From Nocardia sp. XZ_19_385 (lineage in GTDB: Bacteria > Actinomycetota > Actinomycetes > Mycobacteriales > Mycobacteriaceae): 64,000 nt of DNA. The notes below the pieces were generated by a model. The model was not told the origin of the DNA. It did not search any database and saw nothing but the letters and a program-made list of their open reading frames with translations. The position numbers and the translations under genes were made by a program. Shown here piece after piece: positions 43,549 to 52,361 of the stretch (the first letter of the stretch is position 1; each line of letters begins with the position of its first letter). The stretch lies in contig NZ_JACVEE010000001.1 in assembly GCF_015355755.1 (NCBI RefSeq), positions 2,638,534-2,702,533 of the forward strand, in the 5' to 3' direction.

Positions 43549-45147
43549 CTATTTCTCGATGCCCTCGAAGTCGAACAGCCCGTTCCAGGCGAGCTCGGCC
43601 TTCTTCACCTTGTCCGACCGTCCGGCGTTGGCGACATAGTCGAGAATCGGGATATCCACCATGTCCCGGAGCATCAGCGCCTGCGCCTCGCCGATGATCT
43701 TGTAGGACTCTTCCAGCGAGGACGCCGCCAGCGCGGCATCGAGCAGCTTGTCGAATTCCGGGCTCTTGTAGTCGACATTGTTGGTGCCCGAGTGGCTGTA
43801 GTAGTTCGCGGTGAGGAACTGCAGCATCGTCGGGTAGTCACCCTGCCAGCCGTAGCGGAACGCCTTGCCGATGGTGCGTCCGGTGATCAGCCCGCGAATG
43901 TCCTTGAACGTCGGATACGGCGTCCCGACCGCTTCGATGCCGAGCACGTTCTTCACGCTGTTGGCGACGGCTTCGATCCATTCCTGGTGTCCGCCGTCGG
44001 AGTTGTAGGCGATCTCGTAGCGTCCCGACCACGGCGAAATGGCGTCGGCCTGGGCCCACAGCTTCTTGGCCTCGTCCGGGTTGTACTTCAGCGCCTCCGC
44101 GCCGGGCAGATTGCCGTTGAATCCAGGCAGCGTGCTGGCGGTGAAATCCTTCGCCGGATTACGGGTGCCGTGGAAGATCTTGTCGCAGATCTGTTCCCGG
44201 TTGATCGCCATCGACAGCGCCTTGCGTCGCAGCACTCCCTCTTCACCGGAGAAATGCGCCACGTTCGACTGGACGCCGATGTGCTGGTTCTGCGCGGTCG
44301 GCTTGGTGATCGCGCGGTCCCCGAGGTCGTTCTTGTAGGTAGCGATCGCACTCGACGGAATGGTGTCGAGGGTGTCGAGGTTGCCGGCCTGCAGATCGGC
44401 GTAGGCCGTCTCGAAGTTCTGGTAGTGCACGAACCGCAGGCCCTTGTTCTTGGCCGGGCGGCCGCCCTTGTAGTCCGGGTTCGGCTCCAGGTCGATCTTG
44501 ACGTTGTGCTCCCACGTCTTGAACTTGTACGGGCCGTTGCCGATCGGGGCCGCACCGAAGGCCTTCATGTCCTTGAACGCCGCATCGGGCAGCGGATAGA
44601 ACGGCGAGTAGCCCAGGCCGATCTCGAAATCGATGGAGGGGGACTGCAATTCGACGGTGAAGGTGCGGTCGTCGACGACCTTCAAGCCCCTCATCGTTTG
44701 CGCGGTGGGCTTTTCGGCGGAAACCTCGTCGAATCCGAGAATGGCGGTGAACACGTAACTCTGCAGCTGGGCGTTGGTGCCGAGGGCGGTGTAGTTCCAG
44801 GCGTCGACGAAGTTCTTCGCCTTGACCGTGGTCCCGTCGGTGAACTTCCAATCCGGCTTGATGGTGATCTTGTAATTCTTCCGATCGGCGGTCTCGATCT
44901 TCTCGGCCATCTCGTTGTGCGGCTGGCCGTCGGCGTCGTAGTACTTCAAGCCCGCGAACAACCGGTCGACCACGCGACCGCCCATGTTCTCGTTGGTATT
45001 TCCGGGAACCAGGGGGTTCTGTGGTTCACCACCGTTGGTGGTGACGATCCCCTCGTCGGCACTGTCGTCCGTACCGCATGCGGACAGGCCCAGGCTTGTG
45101 GCCAGTAACACCGCCCCTATCAACGCACCAGCTCTTGTGAATCTCAC
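43549..45147 (-). CDS. ABC transporter substrate-binding lipoprotein (SBP family 5), upstream tandem copy
   Basis: 532 residues, lipobox L-S-A-C. Nearly the same sequence as the copy at 41922-43523, differing by scattered substitutions such as NHGALATNAQ versus NYTALGTNAQ and 'TPHYYSYSGSN' versus 'TANYYSHSGTN', including the ligand-pocket half. Likely first gene of the pair. Start GTG 45147 with AGGAGAACGCA. The 515-bp region upstream carries a small palindrome (45438-45451) that could be an operator for it or for hypX. Confidence 0.92.
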   Translation of the reverse strand: MRFTRAGALIGAVLLATSLGLSACGTDDSADEGIVTTNGGEPQNPLVPGNTNENMGGRVVDRLFAGLKYYDADGQPHNEMAEKIETADRKNYKITIKPDWKFTDGTTVKAKNFVDAWNYTALGTNAQLQSYVFTAILGFDEVSAEKPTAQTMRGLKVVDDRTFTVELQSPSIDFEIGLGYSPFYPLPDAAFKDMKAFGAAPIGNGPYKFKTWEHNVKIDLEPNPDYKGGRPAKNKGLRFVHYQNFETAYADLQAGNLDTLDTIPSSAIATYKNDLGDRAITKPTAQNQHIGVQSNVAHFSGEEGVLRRKALSMAINREQICDKIFHGTRNPAKDFTASTLPGFNGNLPGAEALKYNPDEAKKLWAQADAISPWSGRYEIAYNSDGGHQEWIEAVANSVKNVLGIEAVGTPYPTFKDIRGLITGRTIGKAFRYGWQGDYPTMLQFLTANYYSHSGTNNVDYKSPEFDKLLDAALAASSLEESYKIIGEAQALMLRDMVDIPILDYVANAGRSDKVKKAELAWNGLFDFEGIEK

Positions 45148-45662
45148 TGCGTTCTCCTGACATCGAGCAGAACCGGGGCGACCCTCATCCGACTGCCCCG
45201 GAATATATTCGGACAGTAGCGATTCCAGGTCTGCCTGTCCTGCGATCGACCAGGCTCAGCTGCGACACCACCGCGCGCCGACGAAGCGCGACTCACGAGT
45301 AGCTATGACTCGGCAAATCAACCGATACGGCCCGGCGGCCGCCCGCGGCGACACCGCCGGGGCACTCGAGCGGCAACCCGCGATTCGGGGATTTCGAAGC
45401 GAATTGGGTACCCAGTGGATCCGAATTTCAATCAACTTGTTCTAAAGAACACATTAGCCAGACGCTATCACTGTGCAACATGCCCTATGAAAAGCATTGC
45501 GGACCAGCACTTTCAGCAGGTCGACCCGGGGAGCGCCGCCGCAGTCAGGTCAAATGACCAAGGTGCATAACGGCTTGGTTACGGTTAACTTCCCTTCGTG
45601 CCGAACCGGACAACCGGGACGCCACCACCCGTGTCGCAGATATCCGCCTGATGGAGTAAACC
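45148..45662. promoter_or_regulatory. 515-bp divergent intergenic region with 14-bp palindrome
   Basis: Separates the SBP pair (minus) from hypX (plus). The part around 45420-45480 is clearly AT-richer than its surroundings and holds TGTTCT-AA-AGAACA at 45438-45451, an operator-like inverted repeat. A short open frame (45497-45769) overlaps the hypX start and is not a convincing gene. No other feature was seen. Confidence 0.5.
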
Positions 45663-47372
45663 TTGCGCATCCTGCTGGTCGCCAGCGCGTTCAACAGCCT
45701 CACGCAGCGCGTCCACACCGAATTACGGGACCGTGGACACCATGTCGGGGTCGAGCTGGCGTTAGGTGACGAACCACTCCGCGCAGGGGTCGCACGCTTC
45801 GGACCCGACCTGATCCTCGCGCCGATGCTGACCAGGGCGATCCCGGAAGACATCTGGACCGCGCACACCGTGCTCATCGTGCACCCGGGCCCCAAGGGCG
45901 ACCGGGGACCATCGTCGCTGGACTGGGCGATTTCCGAAGCCGCCCCGAGCTGGGGCGTGACCGTCTTGCAAGCCGTCGCGGAGATGGATGCCGGTCCGAT
46001 CTGGGCGTCGGTGCCGTTCGCGGTGACGCCGGTCGGCAAGAGCGCGCTGTACCGCAACGAGGTCGCCGATGCCGCCCTGACCGCGGTGCTGCTGGCAGTG
46101 GAACGCTTCGAAGCCGGCCAATTCGAGCCGGAGCCATTGGACTACAGCCGCCGCGACGTGAAGGGCAAGCTGCGCCCCTACCACGTGCAGCAACACCGGC
46201 GCATCGACTGGGACATCGACGACACCGCCACCGTGCTGCGCAAACTGCGGGCCGCCGACTCCCAGCCCGGCGTGCTCGACGAACTGTTCGGCCGCGAGTT
46301 CTTCCTGCACGGCGGGCACAACGAGGATCAGCTGCGCGGCGAGCCCGGCACCGTCATCGCTACCCGCGACGGCGCCATCTGCCGGGCCACCGTCGACGGC
46401 GCGGTCTGGCTGCCCCAACTGCGGGCCCGGCGGGCGCCGGATGGACCCCCGACCTTCAAACAGCCCGCGACCGATGTCCTCGGTGAGCTCCTACCCAGCG
46501 TCCCGGAAGTCCCGGTCTCCCCCGCCGCGGCCGCCACCCGCGACACCTGGTCGGAAATCCGCTACCGCGAAGTCGCCGGGGCGGCCGGAAAATACGGCTC
46601 GGTCGGCTATCTGGAGTTCGCCTTCGCCGGCGGCGCGATGAGCACCGGCCAGTGCCGCCGCCTGCTCTACGCCTACGAGCAGGCCCGCACCCGCCCGATC
46701 AATGTGCTGGTGCTGGGTCCGGAACGGGACTTCTTCTCGAATGGCATCCACCTCAACGTGATCGAGGCCGCCGCCGATCCGGGCGCGGAGTCCTGGCGCA
46801 ATATCAACGCGATGGACGACCTGGTCGAGGCCATCCTCACCACCACCGACAAACTGGTGATCTCGGCGTTGCCGGGCAATGCCGCGGCCGGTGGCATTAT
46901 GCTGGCGCTGGCCGCCGACGAGGTGTGGTGCCGCGAATCCGCCGTCCTGAACCCGCATTACCAGCTGATGGGCCTCTACGGGTCGGAGTACTGGACCTAC
47001 ACGCTGCCGCGCCGGGTCGGCGCGCAGACCGCGGAACGTCTTACCCAGCAAACACTTCCGGTGGGCGCGCGCGCCGCCCGCGCCCTCGGCCTGGTCGATC
47101 AGGTAATCCCGGGCAGCCCGGCGGCTTTCTGGGCGTGGGTCCGCACCGAGGCTGCGGCGCTTGCCGATTCGCCGGAACTGGCGGAGCGGCTGGTGGAGAA
47201 GAAGCGCCGCCTCGCCGCGGACGAGGCCGTCAAGCCGCTCGCCGCCTACCGCGCCGAGGAGCTCGCACGGATGAGCGCGAACTTCGCTCCCGGTTCGCCG
47301 TACCACCAGCTACGGCAGAACTTCGTCCACAAGGTCTGCGCGACCGCGACCCCGTCGCATCTGCTCGGCTGA
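45663..47372 (+). CDS. hypX: HypX-like protein (formyl-transferase-like plus enoyl-CoA hydratase-like)
   Basis: 569 residues. In hydrogenase maturation, HypX/HoxX makes the CO ligand of [NiFe] centres from formyl-tetrahydrofolate through formyl-CoA. N-terminal third: methionyl-tRNA formyltransferase-like, with 'VLIVHPGPKGDRGPSSLDWAI' (H-P-G in the formyl site). C-terminal 270 residues: crotonase-like, with 'LVLGPERDFFSNGIHLNVIEAA', 'ALPGNAAAGGIMLALAADEVWC' (oxyanion-hole segment) and 'NPHYQLMGLYGSEYWTYTLPRRVG'. Start is TTG 45663 behind GGAG. No hydrogenase or other hyp gene lies in the window. An MHYT membrane sensor gene follows after 16 bp. Confidence 0.87.
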   Translation: MRILLVASAFNSLTQRVHTELRDRGHHVGVELALGDEPLRAGVARFGPDLILAPMLTRAIPEDIWTAHTVLIVHPGPKGDRGPSSLDWAISEAAPSWGVTVLQAVAEMDAGPIWASVPFAVTPVGKSALYRNEVADAALTAVLLAVERFEAGQFEPEPLDYSRRDVKGKLRPYHVQQHRRIDWDIDDTATVLRKLRAADSQPGVLDELFGREFFLHGGHNEDQLRGEPGTVIATRDGAICRATVDGAVWLPQLRARRAPDGPPTFKQPATDVLGELLPSVPEVPVSPAAAATRDTWSEIRYREVAGAAGKYGSVGYLEFAFAGGAMSTGQCRRLLYAYEQARTRPINVLVLGPERDFFSNGIHLNVIEAAADPGAESWRNINAMDDLVEAILTTTDKLVISALPGNAAAGGIMLALAADEVWCRESAVLNPHYQLMGLYGSEYWTYTLPRRVGAQTAERLTQQTLPVGARAARALGLVDQVIPGSPAAFWAWVRTEAAALADSPELAERLVEKKRRLAADEAVKPLAAYRAEELARMSANFAPGSPYHQLRQNFVHKVCATATPSHLLG

Positions 47373-47388
47373 AAACAACGGAGCACCA

Positions 47389-48255
47389 ATGGAATTCGAT
47401 CACTTCAGCTACGGCTGGATCACGCCGGTCGTGGCCTTCTTCATCTCGGTCCTCGGCTCGCTGCTCGGCCTGCGCTGTACCTCGCACGCCCGGCTCGCCG
47501 AATGGCCGGTCGGCTGGCTCATCGCGGCCGCCATCTCCCTTGGCGGCGCAGGCATCTGGGTCATGCACTTCACCGCCATGCTGGGCTTCTCCATCCCCGG
47601 CGCCACCATCCGTTACGACGTCCCGGTGACGCTGCTCAGCGCGGCCATCGCGATCGTGTTCGTGTGGATCGGACTGTCCATCGTGGTGCGCGGCCGGCGC
47701 GAGATCGTGGCGCTGCCGATCGGCGGCGCGATCACCGGCCTCGGCGTGGCCGCCATGCACTACCTGGGCATGTTCGCCATGAAGACCGGCATGGACATGG
47801 AGTACACGCTCGGCACGGTGGCGCTGTCGATCCTCATCGCGGTGGTCGCCGCGACCGCCGCGCTGTGGTTCATGTTGCACGTGCGCGGCCTGCTCGCCAC
47901 CGTCGGCGCGGCCACCATCATGGGCTTGGCGGTGTGCGGAATGCATTACACCGGAATGTATTCCATGCACGCGGCACACAGCGCCCACCACGCCGCCGTG
48001 GCACCGGACAGCGGCGTCGCGCCCACCCAGCTCCTCACCCCGCTCATCGTCACCGTCACCCTGGTGCTGATGATGCTGGTCATCATGGTCGGCTTCGCCG
48101 AGATCGACGAGCGCAGCACCCGCGACGAACGCCTGGACCGCGAGCCGCGTGAGCCGTCGACGCACTGGCCGACTACCGACGAGGTGCGCGACCGCCAGGC
48201 TGCCGACTGGGGTTTGCGGCAACCGGCGCACCGCCGGGAGCTCAGCCGACGGTAG
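47389..48255 (+). CDS. MHYT-domain integral membrane sensor protein
   Basis: 288 residues with seven predicted helices. Three M-H-[F/Y] motifs at helix ends mark the MHYT domain: 'VMHFTAMLGF', 'AMHYLGMFAM' and 'GMHYTGMYSMHAAHSAHHAA'. MHYT was proposed to bind copper and sense CO, O2 or NO. The extra His/Met cluster after the third motif is notable. A soluble C-terminal tail of about 60 residues is rich in Arg/Asp and carries no GGDEF/EAL or kinase domain, so any output is unknown. Sixteen bp after hypX, presumably one operon. Confidence 0.9.
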   Translation: MEFDHFSYGWITPVVAFFISVLGSLLGLRCTSHARLAEWPVGWLIAAAISLGGAGIWVMHFTAMLGFSIPGATIRYDVPVTLLSAAIAIVFVWIGLSIVVRGRREIVALPIGGAITGLGVAAMHYLGMFAMKTGMDMEYTLGTVALSILIAVVAATAALWFMLHVRGLLATVGAATIMGLAVCGMHYTGMYSMHAAHSAHHAAVAPDSGVAPTQLLTPLIVTVTLVLMMLVIMVGFAEIDERSTRDERLDREPREPSTHWPTTDEVRDRQAADWGLRQPAHRRELSRR

Positions 48256-48341
48256 CCCGGTTCACCCGAATATCGGCCCCGCGGAACCGATTTCGACTGG
48301 CAGCTGCGGCTGCTGACGGTAGAAGCAGCGGCTGGCCCCGA

Positions 48342-49384
48342 TCAGTCGTGCCGAGCCCGCGGCTCGCTCCAGATATCAGGTGCGACTACTGAAACAGCAC
48401 AGCCTTGCGGATCGAGTACACAGCCGAGCAGTTTGTCGTGCCGCAGGGTCACGACGCGTTCGCCGATGGTGAGTTCAGGATGCTCTGCGGTGAGGTGGGT
48501 TTCGAACCGCAGCACATCGGCGACCGAGTGCAGACTGGCCTGCAGGAGCAGGTTGTGCGCGCCGGTGATCGCGGCACAGTTGCGGACCTCCGGGAGCTCG
48601 ACGAGAGCGTGGCCGATGTTCCGCAGTGGTCAGCGGGCGCGGTAGCCCAAAATGTCACAGCCACGGGCCAGCCGCCGAGCGGCCGGGCGAAGTCGCAGCG
48701 GAAACGAAACAGCCCGAGCCGGGTCAGTTCCTCGAGGCGGCGTTTGACGACGGCGGTGCCGGTGCCGAGTTGGGCCGCGAGCGCGGAGTAGGAGGCGCGG
48801 CCGTCGTGCGCCAGCGCGTCGAGCAGGGCGCGGTCCTGGTCGGTTAGGCGGCTGCGGTCCCGCTTCGACGGTGGTTGCGCGGCGGGGGCAGCCAGGCGGG
48901 TGCGCTGCTCCGGGTCGAGGGCGTCGATGCGCCAGTCCCCGCCCTCGGTGAACATGTGGGTGATCAGGTCCGCGCGGACCGCGGTGACATGCGGGAGCGC
49001 GGGCAGCACATCGAGGGTGTAGCGGGACATGGCCGCCAGATCGGCCGCGCCGGCGGTCGCCAGGATGTGGTGCGGTCCGGCGGCGCGTTCCAAGGTCACC
49101 AGGTGCGGATGCTTGGCCAGCTCTTCGACTACCGACCCGACTTGCCCTGCCACGCAATCGATTCGGAGGTAGGCCAGGCAGACCTGGTCGAACAGGCGCG
49201 GACCGGGCGAGACACCCACCCAGGCAGCGCCGCGGCCCGCCAGGCGCTGCCAGCGGCGCGCAACGGTCACCGGGTCGACGCCGAGCGCGTGCCCGAGCTC
49301 GGCCCAGGAAGCGCGCGGCCGCAGCTGCAAGGCGTGAATGAGCGCGAGTTCATCCTCGGTCAGCAGATCGTAGCTTTCCTGCAC
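48342..49384 (-). pseudogene. AsnC/Lrp-family two-HTH transcriptional regulator, frameshifted
   Basis: Two winged-helix/RAM (Lrp/AsnC) halves of a long actinobacterial AsnC regulator: first HTH 'SWAELGHALGVDPVTVARRWQRL', second 'SYSALAAQLGTGTAVVKRRLEELTRLGLFRF'. The frame fails at about 48624-48630. After 'GGWPVAVTFWATAPADH' the reading runs into a Ser/Arg-rich nonsense tail. If one C is added at that point, the sequence continues as LRNIGHALVELPEVRNCAAI...ASLHSVADVLRFETHLTAEHPELTIGERVVTLR, the expected RAM-domain end, stopping at 48342 (about 347 residues). GTG 49384, with AAGGGA 9 bp upstream, is preferred over TTG 49393. Divergent from the hydroxy-acid oxidase gene. Confidence 0.85.
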
Positions 49385-49510
49385 AATAAGCAATCCCTTG
49401 TTACATATCCTGCGTGTTGGGCCTAGTCGGCATTAGATATTGCACTCTAGCTTGGTATCAATCAGTGCATCTGTCCTGTTGAATAGACCCAGCCCAGAGA
49501 GGCCGTAGCG

Positions 49511-50674
49511 ATGGCGTTCGGCGACTATCAGAACGAGATCTATTTCCGTGGGCTGGGCGGGGTGGTGCCCACGTTGCCCATGAAATACGCCGAACTGCGC
49601 GAGCGGGCGCAAGCCGCGCTGCCGCCGTCGATCTGGTCCTATGTGGCCGGCGGCGCGGGCGACGAGCGCACCCAGGACGCCAACGTCACCGCGTTCGACC
49701 GCTGGGGGCTGGTGCCGCGCATGTTCGTCGGCGCGAAGGAACGCGACCTGTCCGTCGATCTGTTCGGAATGTCCTTGCCCACACCGGTTTTCCTGGCTCC
49801 GGTCGGTGTCATCGGCCTGTGCACGCCGGACGGGCACGGTGATCTGGCGACCGCCCGGGCCGCCGCTCGCACCGGCGTTCCGATGGTCGCCTCGACCCTG
49901 ACGGTGGATCCGCTGGAGCAGGTGGCCGCCGAATTCGGTGATACTCCAGGCTTTTTCCAGCTCTACACGCCAACCGACCGTGACCTCGCAGCCAGCCTCG
50001 TACAGCGCGCCGAACAGGCCGGATACCAGGCCATCGTGGTCACCCTCGACACCTGGATCACCGGGTGGCGCCCCCGGGATCTGTCCACCAGCAACTTCCC
50101 GCAGCTACGCGGCCACTGCCTGGCAAACTACTTCACCGATCCGGTCTTCCTGGCTGGGCTTGCGCAAACCCCGGAGCAGGATCCGCAGGCCGCGATCCTG
50201 CGCTGGATCCAGCTCTTCGGCAATCCACTCACCTGGGCGGACCTGCCGTGGCTGCGGTCGCTCACCGATCTGCCGTTGCTCGTCAAAGGCATCTGCCATC
50301 CCGATGACGCGCGGCGCGCGATCGACGGCGGGGTCGACGGCATCTACTGCTCGAATCATGGTGGGCGCCAAGCGAACGGCGGCCTGCCCGCCCTCGATGT
50401 GCTGCCCGAGATCGTGGCCGCGGCGGACGGTGTGCCGGTCCTGTTCGACTCGGGGATCCGCAGTGGCGCCGACATCGTCAAGGCGCTCGCGCTGGGTGCG
50501 ACGGCGGTGGGAATCGGCCGGCCATACGTGTACGGCGCCGCGCTCGGCGGGGTCGACGGCATCGTGCATGTGCTGCGGTCGCTACTGGCCGAGGCCGACC
50601 TGATCATGGCGGTGGACGGGTATCCCACGCTGAAAGATCTGACGCCCGAAGCACTTCGCGCCGTACACGCGTAA
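49511..50674 (+). CDS. FMN-dependent alpha-hydroxy-acid oxidase/dehydrogenase (lactate 2-monooxygenase-like)
   Basis: 387-residue TIM-barrel flavoenzyme. Seen: '[31 protein letters not shown]' at the N-terminus, '[38 protein letters not shown]', the FMN-site lysine in 'LPLLVKGI', and the active-site block '[23 protein letters not shown]' (His-Gly-Gly-Arg), then '[19 protein letters not shown]' and '[12 protein letters not shown]'. It resembles bacterial lactate oxidases and monooxygenases; the exact substrate is not proven. Probably regulated by the divergent AsnC-type gene (about 126 bp between starts), which is now broken. Confidence 0.9.
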   Translation: MAFGDYQNEIYFRGLGGVVPTLPMKYAELRERAQAALPPSIWSYVAGGAGDERTQDANVTAFDRWGLVPRMFVGAKERDLSVDLFGMSLPTPVFLAPVGVIGLCTPDGHGDLATARAAARTGVPMVASTLTVDPLEQVAAEFGDTPGFFQLYTPTDRDLAASLVQRAEQAGYQAIVVTLDTWITGWRPRDLSTSNFPQLRGHCLANYFTDPVFLAGLAQTPEQDPQAAILRWIQLFGNPLTWADLPWLRSLTDLPLLVKGICHPDDARRAIDGGVDGIYCSNHGGRQANGGLPALDVLPEIVAAADGVPVLFDSGIRSGADIVKALALGATAVGIGRPYVYGAALGGVDGIVHVLRSLLAEADLIMAVDGYPTLKDLTPEALRAVHA

Positions 50675-50682
50675 CCCCGTAC

Positions 50683-51519
50683 TCATTTCGGCAGGAACAC
50701 CGCAGCACCGGCGATGAGCGGACCCAGGACAGGCAGGGCGGCCTGCAAGTCCGCGAACAACGTGCGGTCTACGCCTACCAATTGTTCGAGCTTGGAGCGC
50801 TTTTCGAGCCGATCCACGACCTCGTCCGCGTCGCCGGGCGTACCGGTGGCGAAGATCGCCTGCACGAGCCGGCCGCCCTGCGCCCGAATCGCCCAGCTGC
50901 CGGGGGCGTAGAACAGCGCGACCAGTGCCGACCCGGCCGCGCCGAACACCACCACCAGTTCCCGCGGCTGGCTCTTGCCCATCAGCACTCCGGCTCCGAG
51001 CGCCAAGGTGGACAGTGCGACCAGCGACCCGAGGGCCGACAGCAACCCTTGCAACCGCCGCCGCAACGCCATCAACTCCACCACGGCGTCCTCCAGCGCA
51101 CTCACACCGGCATCCGGAACCGGCCGGTTCAGCACCACGCTCCTGACGCCCAGCATCGCGGCTCCTGCCCAACCCCCACCCGCGAAAGCCAGCCCCACCA
51201 ATACATCACCGCGCCAACCACTCCCGGGCCGCGGCGCGAGCAGTTCTCCGGCCGCCAGCACCACGACCACGCCGACCCCGATCAGCAGCGTCGGGATCAC
51301 CGTGTCACGCCACCGGAGGCGCTGCCCCCGCGACAGCTCTCGCCACACAGCCCAGCCGTACACAGCAACCAAACCCGCTGCCGCACAGAGACTCACAGCA
51401 AGCGCTGCCCACACCTGCCACAGCGGGCTCGCTCGATGCGCCGAGGTCAGCGTGACACCGAAGCCCGCCAGCGCCAGCACCAGGCTGAAAACGCCGCCAC
51501 GCCAATGAGATATCCCCAT
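50683..51519 (-). CDS. Multi-pass membrane protein of unknown function
   Basis: 278 residues (or 288 from GTG 51549). About six helices, e.g. 'FSLVLALAGFGVTLTS', 'VWAALAVSLCAAAGLVAVYGWAVW', 'VIPTLLIGVGVVVVLAAGELL' and 'LSALGSLVALSTLALGAGVLM'. A long cytoplasmic section with 'GDADEVVDRLEKRSKLEQLVGVDRTLFADLQAALPVLGPLIAGAAVFLP' closes the protein. No family recognised. The start choice is uncertain: the ATG at 51519 begins MGISHWRGG; ribosome sites are weak in both cases. Confidence 0.75.
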   Translation of the reverse strand: MGISHWRGGVFSLVLALAGFGVTLTSAHRASPLWQVWAALAVSLCAAAGLVAVYGWAVWRELSRGQRLRWRDTVIPTLLIGVGVVVVLAAGELLAPRPGSGWRGDVLVGLAFAGGGWAGAAMLGVRSVVLNRPVPDAGVSALEDAVVELMALRRRLQGLLSALGSLVALSTLALGAGVLMGKSQPRELVVVFGAAGSALVALFYAPGSWAIRAQGGRLVQAIFATGTPGDADEVVDRLEKRSKLEQLVGVDRTLFADLQAALPVLGPLIAGAAVFLPK

Positions 51520-51777
51520 GCCGTACCTGAGCTCTCGACAGTCGAGCACTACCGGATGTAGTCGGCCTCATCATCGCTCGCGTTCACGACACCCGCACAA
51601 GAATCAACGGTCCGAACCCATGCGGCGTCTGCCGCGCCGCGTCGAGTGATTGCACTGAACAGTGCCTGACCTGCGGATTCAGACTCGCCGCGCGGACCGG
51701 ACAGCGATATCCGGCCCGCCCCGCGGCTTAGCGTCAGCTCGACCGAACGGCACCGAAGACGATCGAAGGGATGTCTC

Positions 51778-52308
51778 ATGGATACCCGTTTCCGTCTGGC
51801 CTGCGTCGCAGTGCTTGTCAGCGCGACCATGGGCGGCGCGGCCCTCGCCGCGTCCACCTCCGCGGCCGCACCGGCCGACGCCGACGCGCTGCTCACCTGC
51901 AAGGAAACCGGCACTGTCACCTGGGCGGAGCCCGGGCTGGCCGACCAGCCCGCCACCGTGGAGTGGACCGCCGAGATCGATTTCAGCGAGTGCACCGGTG
52001 CCGCCACGCCGACGCCGGTGAAACTGTCGGCGAAGGGAACCGAGAACGCGGGCTGCGAGGGCGAGGTCACCGAGCACAAGGGCACCGGAACGATCACCTG
52101 GTCCGACGGCAGCACCAGCGAGTTCCGCCAGGGCGAAACCGATCAGTCCAAGGACGAGGGCTCGGGCCCTGGCATTTTCCCGATCTATATCGTGAGCGGG
52201 ACCTTCGCGGACCACTTCGCGGAGGACAACAACACCGTGAAGTTCGCGGACGACACCTGCCCCGGCGAGAACAAGGCCGACCTCGCCGGCACCTTCACGC
52301 TGCGTTGA
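51778..52308 (+). CDS. Secreted protein of unknown function
   Basis: 176 residues: Sec signal peptide MDTRFRLACVAVLVSATMGGAALAASTSAA with likely cleavage after AALA, then an acidic beta-rich domain with four Cys in the mature region (LLTCKETG, FSECTG, NAGCEGE, DDTCPGE) that may form two disulfides. A Glu/Asp/Gly/Ser-rich loop lies in the middle. Resembles small secreted Nocardia proteins of unknown role. CGAAGGG precedes the ATG at a good distance. Confidence 0.75.
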   Translation: MDTRFRLACVAVLVSATMGGAALAASTSAAAPADADALLTCKETGTVTWAEPGLADQPATVEWTAEIDFSECTGAATPTPVKLSAKGTENAGCEGEVTEHKGTGTITWSDGSTSEFRQGETDQSKDEGSGPGIFPIYIVSGTFADHFAEDNNTVKFADDTCPGENKADLAGTFTLR

Positions 52309-52361
52309 GCCGTCCGGCGGTGACCCGGCTACCGGAGAGCCGCCACCCGGCCGGGGAGATC

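Noticed and set aside
45497..45769. Short open frame across the hypX start
   Set aside because: No ribosome site or protein-like composition. It overlaps hypX out of frame.
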